Shown: positions 35,379 through 43,010 of the stretch, piece by piece
How the letters are laid out: every line of letters begins with the position of its first letter
Position numbering within the stretch: the first letter of the stretch is position 1
Source of the DNA: Bryobacteraceae bacterium
GTDB lineage: Bacteria; Acidobacteriota; Terriglobia; Bryobacterales; Bryobacteraceae
DNA: 64,000 nt
Assembly (NCBI GenBank): GCA_029975915.1
Contig: JARKOC010000197.1
Span: forward strand, 1-64,000
Reading direction: 5' to 3'
Translations under genes and position numbers: made by a program
Notes under the pieces: model-generated
What the model was told of the DNA's origin: nothing
Databases searched by the model: none
What the model saw: the letters and a program-made list of their open reading frames with translations, nothing else

Positions 35379-36745
35379 TTGGCAAACGAATTCTGGTCGT
35401 GGACGACGAGGAGAACCTCCGCCGGGTCACTCAGTTGAAGTTGCAGCAGGCGGGCTACGAGGCCTTGACCGCGAGCGATGCTTCGCAGGCTCTGGACGTC
35501 CTTTCCAAGCATCCCCAGGACCTCGTTCTCACGGATCTCAAAATGCCAGGAATGTCGGGCATCGACCTGCTGCGGAAAGTCAAGGAGGAGTACCCCGAGA
35601 TCATCGTCGTAGTCGTGACGGCGTACGGCACCATTGAAAGCGCGGTGGAGGCGATGCGCCTGGGGGCGTACGACTACATCATCAAGCCGGTCAATTCCGA
35701 CGCCTTAAAGCTGATCGTTTCCAGGGCCTTGGAGCATCATCGGCTCCAGGAAGAAGTCAGAAACCTCCGCTCCGCAATCGACCGCAAGTTCGGATTCGAA
35801 AATATCGTTGGCCAGTCCAAAAGCCTCCTGACGACCTTGGACAACGCCTCGCGCGCTGCCCAGAGCGACTCCACCGTCATGATCCGTGGCGAGACGGGCA
35901 CCGGCAAGGAACTCCTGGCGAAGGCCATCCATTTCAACAGCCCCCGTCGTGAGCGGCCCATCATCGTGATCAATTGCGGTGCGATCCCCAAGGAACTACT
36001 GGAATCTGAACTGTTCGGACACACCAAGGGCTCATTCACCGGGGCGCTGGCCAACAAACAGGGCAAGATCGAGATGGCCGATCAGGGCTCTCTCTTCCTC
36101 GATGAAATCGGCGAGATGCCCCTGGAACTGCAGGTGAAGCTCCTCCGGCTGATCCAGGAGCGAGAGATCGAGAAGATCGGGGCGGCGGCTCCGACCAAGG
36201 TCAATGTCCGCATCATCGCGGCTACCCATCGGAATCTTCAGGCCATGGTCGAGGACGGTACGTTTCGCGAAGACCTCTATTATCGGCTCAACGTGATCCC
36301 TTTGACGCTACCTCCGCTTAGGGAGCGCCCCGACGACATCGCAGAGCTGGTCGCCATCTTCTTCGCGAAATTCAAGGAGCGCCTCAATCGGCCTGGATTG
36401 AAACTACCCCCGTCATTGCTTCCGTATTTCTCCACGTATCGATGGCCCGGCAATGTGCGCGAACTGGAGAACGTCGTCGAGCGCTTCGTAGTTCTGTCGC
36501 CCGGGGACGAGGTGACTGTGACCGACCTGCCCGACTTCCTTGTGCGGGAGCGGCCGGCAATGGAGGCCATCCGTCTGGAGTTGCCACCCCAAGGAATCAG
36601 CATCGAGGCTGTCGAGCGAGAACTTGTTCTCCGTGCGCTCCAGCGCTTCAACTGGAACCAGACCAAGGCGGCCGAATGCCTTGACATCAGCCGCAAGATG
36701 CTGATCTACCGCATGGAGAAGTTCAACCTCCGGAAGGATGACTGA
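35375..36745 (+). CDS. Sigma-54-dependent response regulator, NtrC/ZraR-like
   Basis: The protein has 456 residues with three domains. The receiver (1-120) has the acidic pair in VVDDEEN and the phospho-acceptor Asp54 in LTDLKMPG. The AAA+ domain has Walker A GETGTGKE near 172, the sigma-54-contacting loop as HTKGSFTGA near 226 (Ser in place of the usual Ala of GAFTGA), and RWPGNVRELENVVER. The C-terminal Fis-type helix-turn-helix reads NQTKAAECLDISRKMLIYR. It therefore activates sigma-54 promoters when phosphorylated by the overlapping kinase. The nearest likely target is the divergent cus/cop operon, which has a candidate sigma-54 promoter at 33158-33173. The DNA site it binds is not obvious. 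Confidence 0.9.
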   Translation: MIGKRILVVDDEENLRRVTQLKLQQAGYEALTASDASQALDVLSKHPQDLVLTDLKMPGMSGIDLLRKVKEEYPEIIVVVVTAYGTIESAVEAMRLGAYDYIIKPVNSDALKLIVSRALEHHRLQEEVRNLRSAIDRKFGFENIVGQSKSLLTTLDNASRAAQSDSTVMIRGETGTGKELLAKAIHFNSPRRERPIIVINCGAIPKELLESELFGHTKGSFTGALANKQGKIEMADQGSLFLDEIGEMPLELQVKLLRLIQEREIEKIGAAAPTKVNVRIIAATHRNLQAMVEDGTFREDLYYRLNVIPLTLPPLRERPDDIAELVAIFFAKFKERLNRPGLKLPPSLLPYFSTYRWPGNVRELENVVERFVVLSPGDEVTVTDLPDFLVRERPAMEAIRLELPPQGISIEAVERELVLRALQRFNWNQTKAAECLDISRKMLIYRMEKFNLRKDD

Positions 36746-36858
36746 ATAGGTACCGGCTGAGGCGGACCATCTAAACCGACACTCCCTTTGCTCCCCGTGT
36801 CGCGACTCAACGACTCAACGACAACTTCGGCACGCAAGTTGCTGCATTACTTTTCACG

Positions 36859-37593
36859 ATGAAGCTCAAGACAAAAGTGCTACTCGCAAGTTCCCTGGTT
36901 GTCCTCGGGGTCCTTGGAACTGCCGAATGGATCGGCTTCCGGCAAACGAGCCTGTTCCTGAATGCCCACGAGACTAATATGGCAACCGAGATGAACCATG
37001 GGCTGGCATTGGCGGAACTGCGGCAGGGTGGTCAAGTTCTCCTTTCGCGACTCGCGACATTGCACCTAATCCACGGAATTCTGACCGTAACGGCTCTGGT
37101 CGTGGCGCTGAACATGGTCTGGAGTCGAACCGTGTTGGGGCCGTTGACTGAATTGCTGCGCCACATCAACTACATGAGGCGCGGAAACTGGCACACCCCA
37201 GTCCCGGTTCGCAGCAGAGACGAGATCGGCGAATTGACGGCGGCGTTCAACGATCTCGGCGGGCAACTCACTATGACAGTGCATCAGTTTGCTGCGACTT
37301 CGAAGCTGTCGGGAATGGCCCTCTTGGGACAGTCACTGGTGAGAAAGGCGGTGGCGGCCGCAGATCTCATACGCGCGTCCGAACGCAACGTGGGCAGCTG
37401 CGAAGTCTGCGTTGACGACGCGAACCGGGCGCGCCTCGACCTCGCAGCCAAGCTACTGGACGAGATCCCTGTGTTGTTCGAGCAGGAGTTTCAGCGTGAA
37501 CTCAACCTGCAGTCGATTCGACCGGCTCCGGGTTCGCCGGAGTTGCCGGACGTCAAGGTCGATGTTGCCGAAGCTCCTCACGGCACTCGATAG
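36859..37593 (+). CDS. HAMP-domain membrane protein without output domain
   Basis: The protein has 244 residues. It has two membrane helices (VLLASSLVVLGVLGTAEWIG near 8-27 and ILTVTALVVALNMVWSRTV near 73-92) with a small periplasmic loop between them, then a HAMP domain (GPLTELLRHINYMRRGNWHT, RSRDEIGELTAAFNDLGGQL). The remaining 100 residues are helical and contain CEVCVDDANRARL, a CxxC pair that could sense metal or redox state. No kinase, cyclase or methyl-accepting domain follows, so it is a sensor half without an output. It lies 113 bases after the NtrC-like gene and may tune that kinase by pairing with it. The function is unknown. Confidence 0.75.
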   Translation: MKLKTKVLLASSLVVLGVLGTAEWIGFRQTSLFLNAHETNMATEMNHGLALAELRQGGQVLLSRLATLHLIHGILTVTALVVALNMVWSRTVLGPLTELLRHINYMRRGNWHTPVPVRSRDEIGELTAAFNDLGGQLTMTVHQFAATSKLSGMALLGQSLVRKAVAAADLIRASERNVGSCEVCVDDANRARLDLAAKLLDEIPVLFEQEFQRELNLQSIRPAPGSPELPDVKVDVAEAPHGTR

Positions 37594-38498
37594 CCGGTAC
37601 GAGCGTAGATCTGATAGGACCGTGGAGCCGCTGGCAGCTTCACCCGGATTCTCCGCCATTTTCCCGGCACTGCCGGCGGCGTTGGACGGTAGCCCAGCAG
37701 ATACCTGTCATGCAACGACAATCCCATTGTCGCAGCCAAGCCAGGCAACTCGCCGGCGTCACCAACCATGTGGTGCTCTCCTCCGGTCATCTTCGCGAGG
37801 TCCTCAAGAATCTGAGGTCCCCATGTGTCCCGCATGCCTGGCCCGCGGTCATGGATTCCCAGTGCGTGAATCTGAATCTCCGTTTCTTCAACGACTCGCC
37901 GCAGTTCGCGTTCGGAAAAGCGGCTGTGATTGTCCTCTCCATCAGAGACCACAAGCAACACCCTGCGATCATTCCGTGCCTTTCGCATCGCGCGAACTGC
38001 AATAGCCACGGCATCGAGTAGAGCCGTGCTGCCGTTAGGCTGCGCAAAGAGAAGTTCATTGAGGATGGCGGTATCGTCGGAGGCGAATTCGGTCCGCTGT
38101 TGGGCTCGATCGCTAAACGTCACCAGGAAGACCTCATCCTGCACCTCGATGTACCGCAGGAACTCTCGAACTGCCGATCGCGCCTTCGCAATCTTGTTCG
38201 TCATGCTCCCGCTGAGGTCGAACACGATGCCGATGGATACTGAGGCATTCTCGTGTGAGAACGACACGATCTCCTGAAGAGCCTTTTCGTCCGTCAGGAC
38301 GAAGTCTCTCTTATCAAGACCGAGGACAGGTTTGCCAGAGTTCTCAGTGACGGTAACAGGAACAAGCACAAGGTCGGCTGTGACGCGAATTGTCGCCTCG
38401 GGAGAATCTCGTTTCGCGCCACGCGGGCTCCTCACCGGCTGCGCAAGCAGAGTGAGCGTGGTCACTGCGAAGATCGGGAATAGGAACGATACGCGCAC
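37578..38498 (-). CDS. Secreted VWA-domain protein (acidobacterial VWFA-related type)
   Basis: The protein has about 306 residues from the GTG at 38498, which has GGAAGAA upstream and begins just before a signal peptide (FLFPIFAVTTLTLLAQ). A beta segment (IRVTADLVLVPVTVTENSGK, FVLTDEKALQEI) precedes the von Willebrand A domain. The metal-ion-dependent adhesion site is complete: DLSGSM near 118, a GSTALLDA step, and VVSDGEDN. The C-terminal part has YLLGYRPTPP and RIRVKLP. This architecture is very common in Acidobacteriota, where its function is not established. The gene converges on the HAMP-protein gene and their 3' ends overlap by 16 bases. Confidence 0.85.
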   Translation of the reverse strand: MRVSFLFPIFAVTTLTLLAQPVRSPRGAKRDSPEATIRVTADLVLVPVTVTENSGKPVLGLDKRDFVLTDEKALQEIVSFSHENASVSIGIVFDLSGSMTNKIAKARSAVREFLRYIEVQDEVFLVTFSDRAQQRTEFASDDTAILNELLFAQPNGSTALLDAVAIAVRAMRKARNDRRVLLVVSDGEDNHSRFSERELRRVVEETEIQIHALGIHDRGPGMRDTWGPQILEDLAKMTGGEHHMVGDAGELPGLAATMGLSLHDRYLLGYRPTPPAVPGKWRRIRVKLPAAPRSYQIYARTGYRVP

Positions 38499-39075
38499 CG
38501 CTGGTTCTTCCAGCAGGACTGATACCACAACTCGCCGAGTGGGTCGACGTGGGCCAAGTGAAGGCCACTCGCCCAATCACGGGCCGTCGCCGGCCGGCGA
38601 GTTGGGTCGCGACGGTCAGAGAACATCCGTGCACCTCGGGCGAACTTGGAACTTGTCGAACTGGCCGCGAGAACCATAACAATCGAGTCTTGATTCCAGA
38701 TTGAACTGTCCAAAATTGCGCAATCGGTGTACTGCCAGGAACAGTCGTCGGGCACAACGCGTTCAAACTCCGCCCGTTAATGCGACATGGAGTGGTCGTA
38801 TGCCTCGCAACTAGTTGACATCGCACGATATAAGATCGTCGCCCCCGAAATCCCACCGGGCAACTTCGATTGGGCGCCGACGTGCAAACTCATTTCCGTA
38901 CGGGAGAAGAGGCAAAGATGCCAGATCGGATACCACTCCTCCAGTCCGATGCATCTTCCCTCGCTCTGGCTTCGTACTCTTACGTCGCCGGAGCTTTGCC
39001 AGGTGGCCGGTAACCTCCGAACCGGCCGCCTGGCCCTTTGAACGGAGGAGAACGACTGCACTTTGGAGTATATGT
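38499..39075. other. Intergenic region upstream of the thiol/ABC operon
   Basis: Nearly 580 bases separate the divergent VWA gene and the operon at 39076-43736. Short frames on both strands lack family character and overlap each other, so I accept none. The one clear structure is the inverted repeat at 38998-39034. A TTGACA near 38815 has a TATAAG only eight bases away and is not a valid promoter pair. No sigma-54 element with correct spacing was found here. Confidence 0.4.
38998..39034. repeat. 14-bp inverted repeat ahead of the thiol/ABC operon
   Basis: GCCAGGTGGCCGGT and ACCGGCCGCCTGGC flank a 9-base spacer. The arms match at 13 of 14 places, and the odd pair would be a G-U in RNA. It ends 41 bases before the start at 39076. 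No T-run follows, so it is more likely an operator or a leader hairpin than a terminator. Confidence 0.6.
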
Positions 39076-39441
39076 ATGATGCGTTCAGCCATTCTCCTTT
39101 TCGCCGCTGCGATCCTAACGTTTCAAGAACCAGCGCTGGCTTGCGAGCCTCGCGGCAAGAAGTCGGTCCGGATCGAGGGTACGGTCGAGTCGGTACAGCA
39201 AGGTCAAATTGACATCTCGGTCGGTCGCCGCTCCGAGTCGCTGCTAGTTTCGGAGCGGACCCGAATCCTCCAGAGCGGTGCCGAGGTCGATGCGTCGGCG
39301 CTGCGGGCCGGAGACCGAATCGTAGTGCAGGGCGTTCGGCTTGGCTCTACTCAGATCAAAGCCCGCGAGATCCGAACCGGTGGCCAATCTGACAGAGCCC
39401 CGATGGGTAGCGCCCCGGCGTCGGGTGGACATAAACATTGA
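39076..39441 (+). CDS. Small secreted OB-like protein with His end (DUF5666-like), paralogue 2
   Basis: The protein has 121 residues. A signal peptide (AILLFAAAILTFQEPALA) is followed by CEPRGKKSVRIEGTVESVQQ, a beta-domain of DUF5666 type (IDISVGRRSESLLVSERTRI, LRAGDRIVVQGVRLGS, IKAREI), and a Gly-rich end with GGHKH. The layout is the same as the proteins at 25086-25442 and 40811-41176. GGAG lies seven bases before the ATG at 39076. The frame upstream of this has no protein character. It is the first gene of a seven-gene operon for thiol-redox proteins, DUF2318 and an ABC exporter-like pair. Metal binding is inferred. Confidence 0.75.
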   Translation: MMRSAILLFAAAILTFQEPALACEPRGKKSVRIEGTVESVQQGQIDISVGRRSESLLVSERTRILQSGAEVDASALRAGDRIVVQGVRLGSTQIKAREIRTGGQSDRAPMGSAPASGGHKH

Positions 39442-39463
39442 TCTCAGATGGGAGAGGCGCTTG

Positions 39464-40072
39464 ATGACTCGCCAACAATTCCTCGTTTCCATTCCATTCG
39501 CCGCATCGGTGCTCAGTGGTGCTGAGGCAACCAGAGAGGCACCCGAACTCTCACTTGCCGACGCGGCCGGCAAACCGTTCCGGCTAAGCGCGCTGCGTGG
39601 CAAGATTGTCGCACTCGAGTTCATGCTCACGACGTGTCCGCACTGCCAGAACACGGCAAAGCTCATGAGCCGGCTGCAACGCGAGTATGGCCCCAAGGGC
39701 TTCCAGGCCATTTCGCTCCCGTTCAACGACGATGCAGTCGCCGCGGCGCCAAGGTTTGTCTCCGAACATGGCGTGACCCACCCCGTCGCGGCCATTCCGA
39801 GAGAGCGGGTCTATGAGTTCGCCCAGTTGTCAACCGTGATGCGGCATTCGGTGCCGATCATGGTCTTCGTCGACCGGCGGGGCAGAATTCGAGATCAGTT
39901 TGAGGGTGACGCCCCGTTCTTTCAGAACGAAGAGGCGAACTTCAGGGCGAAGATCGTTGAGTTGCTCAAGGATCCGCCACTGAGACAGGACGGAAGCCGA
40001 CCGTCAACCCAACGCCCCCCGGCCCGGAGTATCAGCGCGCTGCGCCTCGGCGCCTTTACGGAGGCGCGATGA
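39464..40072 (+). CDS. Periplasmic thioredoxin-like (TlpA/AhpC-Redoxin type) protein
   Basis: The protein has 202 residues. The N-terminus (FLVSIPFAASVLSG) serves as a signal. The thioredoxin fold begins at PELSLADAAGKPFRLSALRG and has the active site TTCPHCQNTAKL near 65, a CPHC motif as in some oxidising or cytochrome-maturation thioredoxins. SVPIMVFVDRRGRI supplies the cis-proline strand, with the proline in VPI. A Pro/Arg-rich tail of about 30 residues follows. It most likely reduces or transfers a disulfide or a metal-bound thiol in the periplasm. GGGAGAGG lies before the ATG. Its stop overlaps the next start (ATGA). Confidence 0.85.
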   Translation: MTRQQFLVSIPFAASVLSGAEATREAPELSLADAAGKPFRLSALRGKIVALEFMLTTCPHCQNTAKLMSRLQREYGPKGFQAISLPFNDDAVAAAPRFVSEHGVTHPVAAIPRERVYEFAQLSTVMRHSVPIMVFVDRRGRIRDQFEGDAPFFQNEEANFRAKIVELLKDPPLRQDGSRPSTQRPPARSISALRLGAFTEAR

Positions 40073-40806
40073 GCTTTCGCCGCTTTCCGGTGGTCCTCGT
40101 GATGCTATCCCTTTGGCCACTCGCCAAGGCGGAGCAGAAACAACCATCAGAGCAGTCCCCGCTACAATCCAAACCTGCTCCCAAGGAGGATTGTTGTGTC
40201 CTGGAGTTGACTAGTCCTGCCAATCTCGCTTCTGGAGAAAGGGCTAGGACGCCTAAGCCCCAGCGCCACGTGGAGGGGAACGCAGCGAGCCGAATCCGCG
40301 TGATCATCTACGAGGATCTCCAATGTCCGGATTGCGCCGTATTCCGGAAAGCGCTGGACGAGACGTTGCTTCCACGCTACGGCGCAGTGGTGGCGTTTGA
40401 GCATCGTGACTTCCCACTCCCCAAACACTCGTGGGCCAAGGAGGCGGCTGTTGCAGCTAGGTATCTTCACGACCTGGACCCCGGAGCCGCTGCAGAATTC
40501 CGCCGGCGGGTTCAAGGGCGGATCAGCGAGATCAACGCCCGCGGCTTCCGCGCCGAATTGAGCGCATTCTGCCGCGACAAACGCCTTGATTCTGAGAAAG
40601 CGCTGGCCGCCCTAATGAATGATTCCTACAACCGCGCAGTCGACGCGGAGTTTCGAGAGGGTGTCGCGGCGGGCATCCGCAGGACACCAACCGTTGTAGT
40701 GGCTGGCAAGTCGTTCGTCGAGACCATCGACGTCAGCGAAGTTCAGAAGGTTCTCGACGCGCTGGTTGGACAGCCTCACGAGAGTCACCAATCAGAAAGG
40801 AAATAG
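40069..40806 (+). CDS. DsbA-family periplasmic thiol oxidoreductase
   Basis: This 245-residue protein has a signal peptide (VVLVMLSLWPLAKA) and a linker with the pair KEDCCVLELT, which could bind metal. The DsbA-like thioredoxin domain starts at RIRVIIYEDLQCPDCAVFRK. Its active site is CPDC, and the helical insert (SWAKEAAVAARYLHDLDPGA) and the cis-proline region RRTPTVVVAGKSF are as in Thioredoxin_4/DsbA-like proteins. The start overlaps the TlpA-like stop. Together the two proteins give the operon an oxidising and a reducing thiol arm, similar to the thioredoxin pair in P19-type iron loci. The actual substrate is not visible. Confidence 0.85.
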   Translation: MSFRRFPVVLVMLSLWPLAKAEQKQPSEQSPLQSKPAPKEDCCVLELTSPANLASGERARTPKPQRHVEGNAASRIRVIIYEDLQCPDCAVFRKALDETLLPRYGAVVAFEHRDFPLPKHSWAKEAAVAARYLHDLDPGAAAEFRRRVQGRISEINARGFRAELSAFCRDKRLDSEKALAALMNDSYNRAVDAEFREGVAAGIRRTPTVVVAGKSFVETIDVSEVQKVLDALVGQPHESHQSERK

Positions 40807-40810
40807 CACA

Positions 40811-41176
40811 ATGCAACGAAGATACTTAGCCGTTTTGTCCCTGGCCGCCCTACTGCTCCCCGCAGCGGTCCTGGCCTCAGACGCTCGCAAACCGAAGGAG
40901 GAAAAGTCCAAGGGCGAGATCCTCTCGGTCGGGGAGGATCGTCTGCAGCTCAAAACGAAGAAGGGCGCTGTCACGGTCCTGCTGACGAAAGAGTCACGAA
41001 TCACCATGGGGAAGGCGGAATTGCCGACCGCGGCTCTGAAGCAAGGCGCGAAGGTGACCGTTGTGGGGACCCCGCAACCGAACGGCGAGATCATCGCGCG
41101 CGAGATTCAGCTACCTTCTCCGGCTGCTCCCGCCCAGATGACCATGCCATCAGGGCACAGCGGACACTCTCACTAG
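40811..41176 (+). CDS. Small secreted OB-like protein with His tail (DUF5666-like), paralogue 3
   Basis: The protein has 121 residues with a signal peptide (YLAVLSLAALLLPAAVLAS). The domain repeats the pattern of paralogue 1: KGEILSVGEDRLQLKTKKG, VTVLLTKESRITMGKAELP, LKQGAKVTVVGTPQPNGE, IIAREIQL. The tail contains Met and His (AQMTMPSGHSGHSH). AAAGGAAA precedes the ATG. It lies four bases after the DsbA-like gene. Three such proteins within 16 kb, all in metal or thiol operons, support a shared role in holding metal in the periplasm. No biochemical evidence is in the sequence itself. Confidence 0.75.
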   Translation: MQRRYLAVLSLAALLLPAAVLASDARKPKEEKSKGEILSVGEDRLQLKTKKGAVTVLLTKESRITMGKAELPTAALKQGAKVTVVGTPQPNGEIIAREIQLPSPAAPAQMTMPSGHSGHSH

Positions 41177-41193
41177 GAGGCGTGAAAGAGACT

Positions 41194-41742
41194 ATGTCCA
41201 AGCACCAACAAGCAAGTCCACAATCCATACGGGAACAAAAACGTGCTGAGTTTTCGGGCTCGCGACGAGCCGACACCAGACGCAAGAGAGTCCTACTCGG
41301 GCTGATCGTAGCCGCCCTTGGCGTCGGAGGGTACTTCGTCGGCGGCAATTTGAATGGACAAGCCACGCAGGCGAAACCGATCAGCGCTGCGCCTGGGCCG
41401 GCGGCAGTAAGGATCCCGCTTGCCGATCTCGATGGGGGCAAAGCAAAGTTCTTTGAGTACAAGACGGCGGACAACAAGAGCATTCGATTCTTCGCAATGA
41501 AAAGCTCCGACGGCGTCTATCGGGCGGCGTTGGACGCGTGCGATGAGTGCTGGGCGGCCAGGAAGGGCTATGTACAGGATGGAGACGACATGATCTGCCG
41601 CAAATGCGGGCGGCGCTTCCACTCAGCAAAGATCAATGAAGTGTCCGGCGGGTGCAATCCGGTGCCTTTGACTCGCGCGGTCGCCGATGGCCACCTTGTC
41701 ATTACGGCCAGCGATCTTCAGGCCGGCAAGTCCTATTTCTAG
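41194..41742 (+). CDS. Membrane-anchored DUF2318 protein
   Basis: The protein has 182 residues. One anchor helix (VLLGLIVAALGVGGYFVGG) is followed by the DUF2318 domain: VRIPLADLDGGKAKFFEYKT, then ALDACDECWAARKGYVQDGD, MICRKCGRRFHSAKINEV and GGCNPVPLTRAV. The CxxC pairs and GGCNP are the family's metal or Fe-S ligands. DUF2318 proteins accompany Ftr1/P19-type iron uptake genes and copper-linked membrane proteins. A GTG at 41182 lies too close to the AGGAGG to be preferred. The gene is followed by an ABC permease and ATPase. A degenerate relative is encoded at 49380-49901. Confidence 0.88.
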   Translation: MSKHQQASPQSIREQKRAEFSGSRRADTRRKRVLLGLIVAALGVGGYFVGGNLNGQATQAKPISAAPGPAAVRIPLADLDGGKAKFFEYKTADNKSIRFFAMKSSDGVYRAALDACDECWAARKGYVQDGDDMICRKCGRRFHSAKINEVSGGCNPVPLTRAVADGHLVITASDLQAGKSYF

Positions 41743-41763
41743 CCAACGGGATGACAACTGACT

Positions 41764-42999
41764 ATGCGGATCAGCACAATCGCTTTTGCGAACCTGCGGC
41801 GCAGGAAGGGGAAGGCATTCTTCCTTGTGTCCGGGATAGGCATCGGCATCGGAACAGCAGTAGCCCTGTTGAGTCTCAGTGGTTCCCTGCGGGAAGAGAT
41901 CGGCTCGCAGATGGACCGATTCGGAGCCAACATCGTTGTGACGCCCCATTCCGACAGCCTTGCTCTAGACTACGGCGGCGTCTCAGTCGCAGGTGTGTCC
42001 TTCGATCAGCATCAGCTCTCGAATGACGATGCCGCGGGCGTTCGACGGATTCCCTATCGCAAGCGGTTGAGCGTAGTGGCGCCGAAGCTGCTAGGCACGG
42101 TCGATGTGGATGGCCGGCGAACACTCGTCGCAGGTGTCGACTTCGCCAGTGAACTACGGCTCAAGAAGTGGTGGCGCCTCGTAGGCCGGGCGCCCGAATC
42201 GGCCACTGACGTCCTACTTGGATACGACGTAGCCCGCGCCGTGTCCGCAATCGAGCCATTTCCAGGGACCTCCGCCGACGCCGACAAAAGCTCGGCCCAT
42301 CATTCCGCCGCACCGGAAGAGTTCCGCATCACGAAGGAGCGGGTCACCATCGGGAGCCGCGAACATCGAATCGCGGGTGTCATCGGTCAAACTGGCGGGC
42401 CTGAAGACCGCATGGTGTTCGCCCAACTCAGCCAAGTACAGCATCTGCTAGGCCGGCCAGGTCAACTGAGCGTTATCGAAGTGAGCGCGCTCTGCAAAGA
42501 CTGCCCCGTCGAGGATATTGTCACCCAGATCCGGAAGGAACTCCCGCACGCGAACGTTTCGGCAATTCAACAGTCGGTGCGGGCGCGCGCCGAAGCGGTG
42601 GACCGGCTGTCACGATTCTCCTTGGTTGTGTCGGCAGTGGTCCTCGCTATCGGCGCGTTGATGGTCTTCACGACAATGATGAGCGCGGTCGTCGAGCGGA
42701 CCAAAGAGATCGGCGTGCTTCGGGCGATCGGTTTCCGCCGCACGCACATCATCAAGGGCCTCATGATCGAAGTTGTGATCATCAGTGCCGCTGGAGGCAT
42801 CGTGGGCTGGCTCGCAGGTTTGTTGGCCAGCCGGTTGGCACTGCCATATTTCACCGAGGCCGGAGCGCAAATCGAATTGCGTGTGTCGCTGGCGGTATTG
42901 GCGATCGCAATCGCGATGCTCACCGGCATCGTGAGTAGCGTCTACCCGGTGATTCGCGCTTCGCGCCTGGACCCTTCTGAAGCAGTGCGATACGTGTGA
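41764..42999 (+). CDS. ABC transporter permease, FtsX/MacB type
   Basis: This 411-residue inner-membrane protein has the MacB/LolC layout. One N-terminal helix (FFLVSGIGIGIGTAVALLSL) is followed by a periplasmic domain of about 230 residues and the FtsX block with three helices (FSLVVSAVVLAIGALMVFTT, VVIISAAGGIVGWLAGLLAS, VSLAVLAIAIAMLTGIVSSV), ending ASRLDPSEAVRYV. The coupling segment ERTKEIGVLRAIGFRR is typical. The periplasmic domain has the pair CKDC. In Campylobacter-type P19 loci two such permeases, one ATPase and thioredoxins follow the DUF2318 gene. Here only one permease is present. It may drive transfer of metal or a thiol cofactor across the envelope. Confidence 0.9.
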   Translation: MRISTIAFANLRRRKGKAFFLVSGIGIGIGTAVALLSLSGSLREEIGSQMDRFGANIVVTPHSDSLALDYGGVSVAGVSFDQHQLSNDDAAGVRRIPYRKRLSVVAPKLLGTVDVDGRRTLVAGVDFASELRLKKWWRLVGRAPESATDVLLGYDVARAVSAIEPFPGTSADADKSSAHHSAAPEEFRITKERVTIGSREHRIAGVIGQTGGPEDRMVFAQLSQVQHLLGRPGQLSVIEVSALCKDCPVEDIVTQIRKELPHANVSAIQQSVRARAEAVDRLSRFSLVVSAVVLAIGALMVFTTMMSAVVERTKEIGVLRAIGFRRTHIIKGLMIEVVIISAAGGIVGWLAGLLASRLALPYFTEAGAQIELRVSLAVLAIAIAMLTGIVSSVYPVIRASRLDPSEAVRYV

Positions 43000-43010
43000 G
43001 GGAGCAATCA

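Noticed and set aside
38787..39041. Plus frame of 84 codons in the gap before the thiol/ABC operon
   Set aside because: No ribosome site, no signal or domain features, and it covers the inverted repeat at 38998-39034. Better explained as noncoding.
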